Shown: positions 42,471 to 50,984 of the stretch, piece by piece
Layout: the number at the start of each line of letters is the position of its first letter
Position numbering within the stretch: the first letter of the stretch is position 1
Source: JBDTNQ01 sp039933635
GTDB taxonomy: Bacteria; Acidobacteriota; Vicinamibacteria; Vicinamibacterales; SCN-69-37
Direction of reading: 5' to 3'
Length of the DNA stretch: 64,000 nt
NCBI GenBank assembly: GCA_039933635.1
Contig: JBDTNQ010000003.1
Span: 55,337 to 119,336 of the forward strand
Made by a program: the position numbers and the translations under genes
Notes under the pieces: generated by a model
Database searches by the model: none
The model's input: only the letters and a program-made list of their open reading frames with translations
What the model was told of the DNA's origin: nothing

Positions 42471-45182
42471 ATGCGCGTGCTTGCCACCCTGCACCAGCCG
42501 GTCGAAGACGAAAATGCGGGACGGTGTCTGCTGCGGGATGGCACCGTGGTGACGGTGCGGCCGACCGAGCCGGTCGACCTTTCGCGCATGGAGGCGTTCT
42601 TTCACGCGCTGTCTCCTGACAGCCTCTACCAACGCTTCTTTCGAGCGGGCACACCCTCCCGAACGTTCGTGGCGCCGTGGTGTGACCCGTCCCAGCCGCA
42701 GGAGTCGTTCACCCTTGTCGCGACCCGGCGCGACGCCGGCGGCGAGCAGTTCGTCGCCGTCGCCACGTACGTGCGGACGGTGACCGGCGTCGCTGAAGTG
42801 GCCTTCGCCGTGAGCGATCACTACCAGGGCAAGGGGATTGGCACGGCACTCCTCGAGCGGCTGGTGCTGGTGGGGGCGCACAACGGATTTGCGACCTTCC
42901 GGGCATCGACGCTGCGCGCGAATCTGGCCATGCAGGAGGTCTTTCGCCAGTCCGGGTTTCAGATTGCCACGTCCCCCGACCAGGACGTCGTGTCGATTGT
43001 CCTGACGCTGACACCCTCGGCGACCAGCACGGCGGCGGCCGAAGAACGGGAGCGCGTCGCGGCCACGGCGTCGATCCGTCCTTTCCTCGAACCCCGTGCC
43101 ATCGCGGTCATCGGCGCCTCCCGCAACGAGGCCAGCATCGGGCGCCGCGTCCTTGATGCGCTCGTCATGGCGGCCTCGTCCGCGACGCTCTATCCGGTCA
43201 ATCCAACAGCGAGCGACGTGGCGGGGATCACCGCATATCCGAATGTCACGGACATTCCCGGCCCTGTCGATCTCGCCGTGATTGCCATCCCGCGGGACAG
43301 GGTCCTCGGGGCGGTCGATGCCTGTGCCGCGAAGGGCGTGACGGCGGTCGTCGTGATTTCGGCCGGTTTTTCGGAGGTCGATGACACCGGCCGGGACCTC
43401 CAACGACAACTGGTGGAGAAAGTGCGCGGGTACGGAATGCGGCTCGTCGGGCCGAACTGCATGGGACTCGTCAACACCGACCCGGCGTTTCGGGTGAACG
43501 CGTCGTTTTCCCCCGTGTTCCCGCCTGCCGGCGGGTTTGCCTTGTCCTCGCAGAGCGGCGCCATCGGGATTGTGATCCTCGCGCTGGCGAAGGCCCGGCA
43601 GGTAGGCATCTCGAGCTTCGTGAGCGTCGGCAACAAAGCCGACGTTTCGGGCAACGACTTGATTCAGTACTGGGAAAGCGATCCGCGGACAAAGGTCATC
43701 GGCCTATATCTGGAGTCGTTCGGGAACCCGCGGCGCTTTGCCCGCATCGCGAAGCGCGTGAGCCGGCACAAGCCGATCGTCGTCGTCAAGGCCGGCCGGA
43801 CAGGCGCGGGCCTGCGCGCGGCGAGTAGCCATACGGCGGCGCTCGCCAGTCGAGAAGTCGCGGTCGATGCGCTGTTGCGGCAGAGTGGTGCCATTCGCGT
43901 GGGCACGATCGACGAGATGCTCGATGTGGCGGCCTGTCTCGACGCGCAACCGCTGCCGGCCGGCCGGCGCGTCGCGATCGTGACGAACGGGGGTGGCCCC
44001 GGCATTCTGGCGGCCGACGCGTGTGAAACGGCCGGGCTCGAGGTCGTGCAGCTGACAGACGCCACCCGCGAACGCCTGAGGACGCTCGTGCCGGGCCTGG
44101 CAGTTCCGTCGAATCCCCTGGACATGATCGCGTCAGCCGGACCTGACGCATACGAGCATGTCGTGGCCGCGTTGCTGGAATCGACGGAGGTCGATGCGGT
44201 CATGGTCATCTACACGCCGGTCGATCGGGTGTCGGCCGACCTCGTTCACGGCGCGATTGCCTCGGGCGTGGCCCGGGCGCGACGGGCCGGCGCGACCAGC
44301 AGCCCTGTCGTGGCCTGTCTGATGGCCGAGACCGGATACGCGCTCGAGGCCGAGGGGGAGCGAATTCCCGTCTACGCATTCCCAGAAAACGCCGCGCGGG
44401 CTCTCGAACGCGCCGCAGATTATGCGGCGTGGCGCGCGCTTCCGGAGGAACACATCTGGTCATGGGACGACGCGGATCCGGATGTCGCGCGCGCGGTGTG
44501 CGCGAATGCTCTGACGGCGCGGGGGCCGGACTGGCTGACGCCCGAGGAGACCGGTATCGTGCTGGCCGCCTATGACCTCCACATGACGCCGGGTCCGCTC
44601 GCGAAGACCGCCGAGGAGGCCGTCGCGGTCGCGCGCGTGTTCGGCTTCCCGGTCGTGGCCAAGCTGCGTGCCCGAGGTCTCGTGCACAAGACGGACGTCG
44701 GCGGCGTGCGAGCACATCTATCGAGCGCCGAAGCGGTAGCGGCCGCGTTCGTCGAACTGGCAACGACGGCGCAGCTGCATGCCCTGACGTTCGAGGGGGT
44801 TTCGGTGCAGGCGATGAGCCAGGGCGGCGTCGAGGTGATGGTTGGAGTGGCGCGAGATCCGACGTTCGGGCCCTTGGTTGGATTTGGCCTCGGGGGTGTC
44901 GACGTCGAGATCATGGGCGATGCCCAGTTCGGGCTTGCGCCGCTCACCGACCGCGACGTATCGAACCTGATCGCCCACAGCCGGGCGCGGAGGCTGCTCG
45001 AGGGCTACCGTGGCCGGCCACCGGCCGATCGCGAGGCCCTGGCGGATCTGCTCTCTCGAATCTCGGCACTTGCCGACGCCGTGCCGGAGATCGCGGAAAT
45101 GGATCTGAATCCGGTCTTCGTCCTGGAACAGGGGCGGGGCTGCGAACTCGTGGACGTGCGTGTCCGAGTCGCGGCCTCGTGA
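42471..45182 (+). CDS. GNAT acetyltransferase / ADP-forming acyl-CoA synthetase fusion
   Basis: A 903-residue cytoplasmic fusion. Residues ~20-175 are a GNAT domain (VAFAVSDHYQGKGIGTALLE is the acetyl-CoA loop). Then comes a CoA-binding Rossmann domain (AIAVIGASRNEASIGRRV), a succinyl-CoA-ligase-like flavodoxin region with His454 in AASSHTAALAS, and a C-terminal ATP-grasp domain (VVAKLRARGLVHKTDVGGV; MDLNPVFV). The family includes the protein-lysine acetyltransferase Pat/PatZ, where the order is reversed. Here both phospho-histidine positions are kept, so the ligase half may be active. ATG 42471 is chosen; the open frame continues upstream to 42276 without similarity. Confidence 0.9.
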   Translation: MRVLATLHQPVEDENAGRCLLRDGTVVTVRPTEPVDLSRMEAFFHALSPDSLYQRFFRAGTPSRTFVAPWCDPSQPQESFTLVATRRDAGGEQFVAVATYVRTVTGVAEVAFAVSDHYQGKGIGTALLERLVLVGAHNGFATFRASTLRANLAMQEVFRQSGFQIATSPDQDVVSIVLTLTPSATSTAAAEERERVAATASIRPFLEPRAIAVIGASRNEASIGRRVLDALVMAASSATLYPVNPTASDVAGITAYPNVTDIPGPVDLAVIAIPRDRVLGAVDACAAKGVTAVVVISAGFSEVDDTGRDLQRQLVEKVRGYGMRLVGPNCMGLVNTDPAFRVNASFSPVFPPAGGFALSSQSGAIGIVILALAKARQVGISSFVSVGNKADVSGNDLIQYWESDPRTKVIGLYLESFGNPRRFARIAKRVSRHKPIVVVKAGRTGAGLRAASSHTAALASREVAVDALLRQSGAIRVGTIDEMLDVAACLDAQPLPAGRRVAIVTNGGGPGILAADACETAGLEVVQLTDATRERLRTLVPGLAVPSNPLDMIASAGPDAYEHVVAALLESTEVDAVMVIYTPVDRVSADLVHGAIASGVARARRAGATSSPVVACLMAETGYALEAEGERIPVYAFPENAARALERAADYAAWRALPEEHIWSWDDADPDVARAVCANALTARGPDWLTPEETGIVLAAYDLHMTPGPLAKTAEEAVAVARVFGFPVVAKLRARGLVHKTDVGGVRAHLSSAEAVAAAFVELATTAQLHALTFEGVSVQAMSQGGVEVMVGVARDPTFGPLVGFGLGGVDVEIMGDAQFGLAPLTDRDVSNLIAHSRARRLLEGYRGRPPADREALADLLSRISALADAVPEIAEMDLNPVFVLEQGRGCELVDVRVRVAAS

Positions 45183-45183
45183 C

Positions 45184-45918
45184 TCAGCGCGCCATCACAC
45201 CGATCGACGCCGGGTGAACGTGAGGTTCGGTGGCACGTCCGTGCGCATGAGGCGCGGGTCCTGTCAGCCCGCGTGCGATGAGCAGCAGGCCGACAGCGCC
45301 GCTGACGACCGGGGACAGCCGACGAAACACCGTCTGTGACCGCCTGGTGCCCGACAGGGCCGTCGTCGTTGCGGCGAGCGCGGGCACCGACCCGAGGCCG
45401 AACGCCAGCATGAACCCGCCAGAAGACAGTGGGTGGCCCAGACCCGTCGCCGCCACGAGCGCACCATACAACAGGCCGCAGGGGAGGAGCCCGTTCAACA
45501 GGCCAAGGGCGATCCGATTCGACGCACGATCACGCCGCAGGGCACGCGTCGCGCGAGCGACGATGCGCGTGATGGCATGGGCCCAGCGTCCCCGCCCAGG
45601 AAGGCCGTGACGACCCGTTAGCGACAGTGCGGCGCCGACGGCCAGGCCCAGACCGGCGACGATTGAAACCCATTGCCTCAGACCCGTATCGCCGAGAAGA
45701 TGCCCCGCGGTGCCAGCGCCGACCCCGAGCGCGCCGTACATGAGGATGCGCCCGGCATGATGCCAAACGGCGCGGACCACGTATCTGGCCCGCGTCGACG
45801 CGCGCGCGGTCGCATCCGCCGGGCCCGCCGTGGCCAGCAGGACCAACGGGCCGCACATCATCACGCAATGAAGGCTGCCGGCGAGGCCCAGGAGAAATCC
45901 GGCCGCGAGAAGCGTCAC
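45184..45918 (-). CDS. SafE/UreH-like membrane protein (cbb3 maturation or copper handling)
   Basis: A 244-residue protein with six hydrophobic segments. The start G-F-L-L-G-L-A-G-S-L-H-C-V-M-M-C-G-P contains the H-C-x3-C-G-P motif of the sulfite exporter TauE/SafE 'UreH-like' group, which is regularly found at the end of cbb3 oxidase operons and is linked to copper delivery. A second L-N-G-L-L-P-C-G-L-L-Y motif is in the fourth segment. The start is GTG 45918, overlapping fixH by 4 bases. Confidence 0.85.
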   Translation of the reverse strand: MTLLAAGFLLGLAGSLHCVMMCGPLVLLATAGPADATARASTRARYVVRAVWHHAGRILMYGALGVGAGTAGHLLGDTGLRQWVSIVAGLGLAVGAALSLTGRHGLPGRGRWAHAITRIVARATRALRRDRASNRIALGLLNGLLPCGLLYGALVAATGLGHPLSSGGFMLAFGLGSVPALAATTTALSGTRRSQTVFRRLSPVVSGAVGLLLIARGLTGPAPHAHGRATEPHVHPASIGVMAR

Positions 45919-46367
45919 GGGATGTTTACACCGCGCTCGAGGTAGTAGTCGTGGCCGCCGCCCGTCCACTGCAACTGCACGCGCCAGTGGCCACTGGACA
46001 AGCCCGAGAGTGAGATCGGCGACGTCAGACTCTTCACGGTCAATGAGATCGTTCGGTCTGCGCTGGCGGCCGACGGGCGGTACCACGTGAGCGTGCCCTG
46101 GGTGTCCGCGGGGGGCGGCGCACGGAGGTCGATGACGAGATGCGCGGGCGCGCCGGCGCTCGTCTCGAGGCGGATGCCGGCAACGGACTCCTCGCCAAGC
46201 CTGGTGGCCGCCAGCCGCCGATCAACCGTCAACGACTTCGCATAGTAGTCATCGCTGACCAGGTCGACCCGGCCGCTCGACGCGAGCGCCACCATGCTCA
46301 ACGTTCCGGCCGCGAAGGCGCCATAGACAAGGGTCACGCCCAGCCCCCAATTGAATCGAATGGTCAT
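45915..46367 (-). CDS. ccoH: FixH/CcoH-like cbb3 assembly protein
   Basis: A 150-residue protein with one N-terminal membrane anchor (W-G-L-G-V-T-L-V-Y-G-A-F) and a periplasmic beta domain. The segment L-V-S-D-D-Y-Y-A-K-S-L-T-V-D-R near residue 40 is typical of FixH. It assists cbb3 oxidase assembly or stability. Its ATG overlaps ccoG by 4 bases, and its stop overlaps the SafE-like start by 4 bases. Confidence 0.88.
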   Translation of the reverse strand: MTIRFNWGLGVTLVYGAFAAGTLSMVALASSGRVDLVSDDYYAKSLTVDRRLAATRLGEESVAGIRLETSAGAPAHLVIDLRAPPPADTQGTLTWYRPSAASADRTISLTVKSLTSPISLSGLSSGHWRVQLQWTGGGHDYYLERGVNIP

Positions 46368-47848
46368 CGCCGTTCTTCGCCTCTCTCTTCACCTTTGTCG
46401 CTGTGATGCGTGCCGCCCGAGGGATGAATGAACGACGACTGGATCGTGTCGACGAGCTTGCCGCCCGAACGGACTTCCAATGTCACCGGTGTGGCCATGC
46501 CCGTCAGCTGCGCGGTCGGGATCTCGATCAGCAGGCGGCTGTCGAGCAGCGCGTTCGGCCCGGCGTGCTCGATTGGGCCGAGCGCCACGACGCGGGCGGA
46601 GGCGGGCGCCGTGACCCGGTATTCGAGATCCTGCGCGCGGTTGGTGCGATTGATCACCTGGATGCTGTAGAAGTTCGCGACCGTATCGGTGCCCGCGGTG
46701 GCCGAGAGCGTGCCGGGTTGACGCAGGATGAGGATGTCCAGGTCAGGCCGTGTGGCGATGAGCACGGCGACCGTCGTGACGAGCACGGTCCACACCACGG
46801 CATAGGCTTTGACGCGCGCGGTGAGCCAGGTGGTGCGCCCCGTCCGGATTGCTTCGTGCGAGGTGAGACGGATCAGGCCCTTGGGCCGCTCCACGCGTGT
46901 CATCACGCTGTCGCAGGCATCCATGCAGGCGGTGCAGTTCACGCATTCGAGCTGGATGCCGTTGCGAATGTCGATTCCGGTGGGGCAGACGGTGACGCAC
47001 TGCCCGCAGTCGATGCAGTCACCCCGCGCGGTGCTGGCCGTGGTCGCACGCCCGCGAGGCTCACCCCGGGTCGAGTCGTACGTCACCATGATCGTGTGCG
47101 CGTCCTGAAGCGCAGACATGACGCGGCCGTAGGGGCAGGCGAGGGTGCACGCCTGTTCGCGGAACCTCGCGAATACGCCATAGAACAGCAGGCTGAAGAT
47201 CGTGATCGCGACGAGCCCGCCCAGGTGCTCGCGCGGCGGTGCGGTCACGATCGTCCAGAGCGCATCGGTGCCGATCACGTACGCCAGGAAGAGGTTGGCA
47301 ATCGCGAAGGAGAGCGCGAAGAAGATGGCGTGTTTGACGACGCGTCGCGCGATCACCGCGCCGCTCGGCCGCGCGCCCGGGATGGCCAGCGCGCGATCGC
47401 GGCGGAGCTGCTGCTCGGCGGATCCGTCGATGACGTATTCGATCTTCCGGAACAGCATCTCGAGGAAGATCGTCTGCGGACACAGCCAGCCGCACCACAC
47501 GCGGCCAATCGTCGTCGTGGCCAGCACGATCGTGACGAGCAGGGCCAGCGCGAGCAGGACGACGAGGTAGAAGTCCTGGGGCCAGAAGACGAGTCCCAAG
47601 AGCACGAAGCGCCGTTCGATGACGTTCAGCAGGATCAGGGGCTGGCCACCGACCCGCACGAAGGGCGCGAGGAAGAGGAACCCCAGAAGCCCCCAGCTGA
47701 GGATGGTGCGCGCGCGGTAGTACGAGCCTGACGGCTTGCGGGCGTAAATCCACCGACGCCGGCCGTCGGCCTGTACGCTGGCCAGCGCGTCGCGAAAGAG
47801 CTGGTGCTCCTCGTCGACGGTGGGCGCGTGACGTCTGTCGTCGTTCAT
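46364..47848 (-). CDS. ccoG: Cytochrome c oxidase accessory protein CcoG
   Basis: A 494-residue membrane ferredoxin of the FixG/RdxA family. It has about five membrane segments, the conserved W-C-G-W-L-C-P-Q-T-I-F-L-E block, and two 4Fe-4S binding clusters (C-I-D-C-G-Q-C-V-T-V-C-P and C-V-N-C-T-A-C-M-D-A-C). A C-terminal Ig-like domain is periplasmic. Related proteins reduce Cu(II) during oxidase assembly. ATG 47848 overlaps ccoP by 4 bases; the longer open frame upstream is only overlap. Confidence 0.93.
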   Translation of the reverse strand: MNDDRRHAPTVDEEHQLFRDALASVQADGRRRWIYARKPSGSYYRARTILSWGLLGFLFLAPFVRVGGQPLILLNVIERRFVLLGLVFWPQDFYLVVLLALALLVTIVLATTTIGRVWCGWLCPQTIFLEMLFRKIEYVIDGSAEQQLRRDRALAIPGARPSGAVIARRVVKHAIFFALSFAIANLFLAYVIGTDALWTIVTAPPREHLGGLVAITIFSLLFYGVFARFREQACTLACPYGRVMSALQDAHTIMVTYDSTRGEPRGRATTASTARGDCIDCGQCVTVCPTGIDIRNGIQLECVNCTACMDACDSVMTRVERPKGLIRLTSHEAIRTGRTTWLTARVKAYAVVWTVLVTTVAVLIATRPDLDILILRQPGTLSATAGTDTVANFYSIQVINRTNRAQDLEYRVTAPASARVVALGPIEHAGPNALLDSRLLIEIPTAQLTGMATPVTLEVRSGGKLVDTIQSSFIHPSGGTHHSDKGEERGEERR

Positions 47849-48429
47849 TTGCACAGCTGATCGCGCTCGGTCTCGATCGGTTTGGGATTCGCGGGATTCG
47901 AGCCGCGCTTCGAGAGCACGTAGCTCACGACCTGCAACACCTGCTCGTCCGTCAGCTTCTGCCCGGTGCCGAAGGGCAGCATGCCCTTGGCCGGGAAACC
48001 GGTCTTCACGTTGGCGACGAGTTCTGCGGCCGTGCAGCCGTGCAGCCAGTAGGCGTCGGTGAGATTCGGGCCCACCAGTCCGCCCAGATCGGCTCGATGA
48101 CAGGAGAAGCAGACATTCGTCGGGCCCTCGAAGATCTCCTTGCCTTCTTCGAGGCCGTGGGCGTCGGTCAAGGCCACCACTGCCATCGATGCGCCCGGCG
48201 CGGGTCGCGGCTGCGACGCGGCCGCCCGCTTCACATCGTCCGCATATTCCGCGGTCAGGGTCGCCCTGCCGAAGACCGGCGTGGACAGGATGTGGTAGTT
48301 CGCGAAGTAGACGATGGCGAAGCCAATCGTGAAGTAGAAGCCATACAGCCACCACCGCGGCAGCGCGTTGTCGAATTCGCGGATGCCGTCCGCGTCGTGG
48401 GCCAGCAGTTCATCGCGCTTCGCGGTCAC
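47845..48429 (-). CDS. ccoP: cbb3 oxidase subunit CcoP, monoheme variant
   Basis: A 194-residue protein: the N-terminal F-D-N-A-L-P-R-W-W-L-Y-G-F-Y segment and one membrane helix are classical CcoP. Only one heme c site is present (C-F-S-C-H); most CcoP proteins carry two. The distal methionine is probably in K-G-M-L-P-F. GTG 48429 is chosen because AAGGAG lies just upstream and because the family's N-terminus starts there. It overlaps ccoQ by 20 bases. Confidence 0.9.
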   Translation of the reverse strand: MTAKRDELLAHDADGIREFDNALPRWWLYGFYFTIGFAIVYFANYHILSTPVFGRATLTAEYADDVKRAAASQPRPAPGASMAVVALTDAHGLEEGKEIFEGPTNVCFSCHRADLGGLVGPNLTDAYWLHGCTAAELVANVKTGFPAKGMLPFGTGQKLTDEQVLQVVSYVLSKRGSNPANPKPIETERDQLCK

Positions 48430-48634
48430 GGGAATCTCCTTGAGAGGGTTGGTCGGATGGGACCGCACGGTCGTCCGTCGTGTCGAGCGGCATCCGGGCG
48501 AACATCGCCAGCCGATCCGGCCCGAGCCGGGAGGCCCAGATCAGCATCGCCGTGAAGAACGTCACGAACACCAGGAGCGACATGATGGGGAAGATGGCGA
48601 TGCCCTCGATGGAACGCAGGACCTCTGTGTACAT
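48410..48634 (-). CDS. ccoQ: cbb3 oxidase small subunit CcoQ-like
   Basis: A 74-residue protein with one membrane helix (I-A-I-F-P-I-M-S-L-L-V-F-V-T-F-F) and a polar C-terminal tail, the usual CcoQ design. ATG 48634 is preceded by GGAGGA at 5 bases and overlaps the ccoNO stop. CcoQ-type proteins stabilise the catalytic core with CcoP. Confidence 0.85.
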   Translation of the reverse strand: MYTEVLRSIEGIAIFPIMSLLVFVTFFTAMLIWASRLGPDRLAMFARMPLDTTDDRAVPSDQPSQGDSRDREAR

Positions 48635-50817
48635 CACCGTCCTCCTTCGACCGACGCCACGGTTGCGGCGGGCTTGTTCTTGATGTCGGTGCCGAGCCGC
48701 TGCAGATAGGCGATGAGCGCGATCACCTCCTGGTCGGGCGCGGCCTCGACGCCGCTCGTCCTGAGTCCCGTCGCGATCTTCTCGGCCTGCGCCCGGAGAT
48801 CCGCCTGGGCCTGGCGCTCGTAGCCGGCCGGGTAGGGCACGCCGAGCCGGCGTAGCGTGATGATCTTGCCTTCGATGTGCGAATCATCGAGCGTCGAGCT
48901 GTACAGCCACGTATACGCCGGCATGATCGATCCGGGCGACGTCGACGCGGGCGTCCGCATGTGCAGGAAGTGCCAGGAGTCTGGATACTTGCCCCCCTCG
49001 CGCTGCAGGTCGGGCCCCGTCCGCTTCGATCCCCACAGGAAGGGATGGTCGTAGACGAACTCGCCGGCCTTCGAGTACTCGCCGTAGCGCTCGGTTTCCG
49101 CGCGGATCGGCCGAATCATCTGTGAATGGCAGCCGACGCAACCCTCGCGGATGTACAGGTCCCGTCCCTCGAGCTCGAGCGGGGTATAGGGCTTGACGGC
49201 GGCAATGGTCGGTACGTTCGACTGGATCAGCGCCGTTGGCACGTACTCGATGAATCCGCCGATGGCGATGGCGATGAAGGTGAGCACCGCGAACTGCGTC
49301 GGCCGTGCTTCGAGTGCCCGATGCCAGCCGTGCTCCCTGCCCGCGACCGGCGCGAGAGCCGGCGCTCGATCGACGGTATCCGGCTCGAAGACACCGGACC
49401 GTGCCGTGCGATAGAGGTTGTAGATGGCGACCAGAGCGCCCGCCATGAAGAGCGATCCGCCGACCACCCGCAGCGCGTACATCGGGATGATCCGGACCAC
49501 GGTCTCGAGGAAGTTCGGGTACCGGAGCGCGCCGTCCGCGCCGAACTCGCGCCACATCAGGCTCTGCGTGATGCCGCCGATATACAGCGGAATCGAGTAG
49601 GCCAGGATGCCCAGGCTGGCGAGCCAGAAGTGCAGGTTGGCCAACCGGACGGAAAAGAGGCGCGTGCCGTAGATGCGCGGCAGGATGTAGTACAGCATCG
49701 CGAAGGCGAGCCCGCCATTCCACGCGAGGGCCCCCAGGTGGACGTGGCCAATGACGTAGTCCGTGTAGTGCGTGAGCGCGTTCACGCTCTTCAGCGACAT
49801 CATCGGGCCTTCGAACGTCGACATGCCGTACGCCGTGACGCCGATGACCAGGAATTTGAGCACGGGATCCTCGCGCACGCGATCCCACGCGCCACGGAGG
49901 GTGAGCAGGCCATTGACCATGCCGCCCCAGGACGGCGCGATTAGCATGATCGAGAATGCCGTGCCGAGCGACTGCGCCCAGTCGGGCAGCGCCGTGTAGA
50001 GCAGGTGGTGCGGGCCGGCCCAGATGTAGAGAAAGATCAGCGCCCAGAAGTGCACGATCGACAGCCGGTACGAGAACACCGGCCGGTTCGCGGCCTTCGG
50101 GATGAAGTAATACATGATGCCGAGAAACGGCGTCGTCAGGAAGAACGCCACGGCGTTGTGTCCGTACCACCACTGCACCAGCGCGTCCTGGACACCGGCG
50201 TACACGGAATAGCTCTTCAGGAAGCTCACCGGCAATTCGAGCGAATTGACGATGTGCAGGAGCGCCACGGTGATGAACGTGGCGAGGTAGAACCAGATCG
50301 ACACATACATGTGTCGCACGCGCCGGGTCAGGACGGTGCCGATCAGATTGACGCCGAACGTGACCCAGACCAGGGCGATGGCGATGTCAATCGGCCACTC
50401 GAGTTCCGCGTATTCCTTGCTCGTGGTGAATCCGAAGGGAAGCGTGAGCGCGGCCGACACGATGATCAGCTGCCAGCCCCAGAAGTGAATGGCGCTGAGT
50501 TTGTCGCTGAACATGCGGGCTTTGCAGAGCCGCTGCAGCGAATAGTAGACGCCGACGAACAACGCGTTGCCCGCGAACGCGAAGATGGCGGCGTTGGTGT
50601 GCAACGGCCGCAACCGTCCGTAGGACAGTTGGGGGATGAACGCCAGGAAGCCGGGAAACACGAGCTTCAGCGCGATCGTCAGGCCGACCAGGAACGCGAC
50701 GATGCCCCATCCCGCCGTGGCGACGATGAACTTGCGGACGACCGCGTTGTCGTAGGCGAACGTCTCGGCGTCGGGGGACAGCGATGGTTCAGGGGCAGCA
50801 CTTACCGCAGGGGGCAT
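48634..50817 (-). CDS. ccoN: cbb3 oxidase catalytic subunits fused (CcoN-CcoO)
   Basis: A 727-residue fusion. Residues ~20-490 are CcoN with about twelve helices: R-L-R-P-L-H-T-N (low-spin heme His), W-W-Y-G-H-N (CuB His), W-A-G-P-H-H (CuB His pair) and Y-V-I-G-H-V-H (heme ligands). Residues ~515-727 are CcoO with one membrane anchor and a single heme c site (C-V-G-C-H, distal Met in I-M-P-A-Y-T-W). Fused CcoNO is known from Bacteroidota and others. It reduces oxygen with high affinity. It overlaps ccoS by 16 bases. Confidence 0.95.
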   Translation of the reverse strand: MPPAVSAAPEPSLSPDAETFAYDNAVVRKFIVATAGWGIVAFLVGLTIALKLVFPGFLAFIPQLSYGRLRPLHTNAAIFAFAGNALFVGVYYSLQRLCKARMFSDKLSAIHFWGWQLIIVSAALTLPFGFTTSKEYAELEWPIDIAIALVWVTFGVNLIGTVLTRRVRHMYVSIWFYLATFITVALLHIVNSLELPVSFLKSYSVYAGVQDALVQWWYGHNAVAFFLTTPFLGIMYYFIPKAANRPVFSYRLSIVHFWALIFLYIWAGPHHLLYTALPDWAQSLGTAFSIMLIAPSWGGMVNGLLTLRGAWDRVREDPVLKFLVIGVTAYGMSTFEGPMMSLKSVNALTHYTDYVIGHVHLGALAWNGGLAFAMLYYILPRIYGTRLFSVRLANLHFWLASLGILAYSIPLYIGGITQSLMWREFGADGALRYPNFLETVVRIIPMYALRVVGGSLFMAGALVAIYNLYRTARSGVFEPDTVDRAPALAPVAGREHGWHRALEARPTQFAVLTFIAIAIGGFIEYVPTALIQSNVPTIAAVKPYTPLELEGRDLYIREGCVGCHSQMIRPIRAETERYGEYSKAGEFVYDHPFLWGSKRTGPDLQREGGKYPDSWHFLHMRTPASTSPGSIMPAYTWLYSSTLDDSHIEGKIITLRRLGVPYPAGYERQAQADLRAQAEKIATGLRTSGVEAAPDQEVIALIAYLQRLGTDIKNKPAATVASVEGGR

Positions 50818-50984
50818 GAGACTCCTTTGTCACGAGATTCCGAAGCACCGTCGTCGCGCAGCATGCGCAGTGGAGGCGTGGCCGTATCGTCGAACTGACC
50901 CGACTGGACGGCCCACGCGAACGCGCAGAGAAAACCACCGGCGACCAGGCCACCGGCGACGATAAGCAGCACCACAACCGTCAT
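50802..50984 (-). CDS. ccoS: cbb3 oxidase maturation protein CcoS
   Basis: A 60-residue protein with one membrane helix (residues ~2-22) followed by W-A-V-Q-S-G-Q-F-D-D, the CcoS signature. ATG 50984 overlaps the ccoI stop by 4 bases, and the end overlaps ccoNO by 16 bases. CcoS is needed to insert cofactors into the catalytic subunit. Confidence 0.9.
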   Translation of the reverse strand: MTVVVLLIVAGGLVAGGFLCAFAWAVQSGQFDDTATPPLRMLRDDGASESRDKGVSCPLR

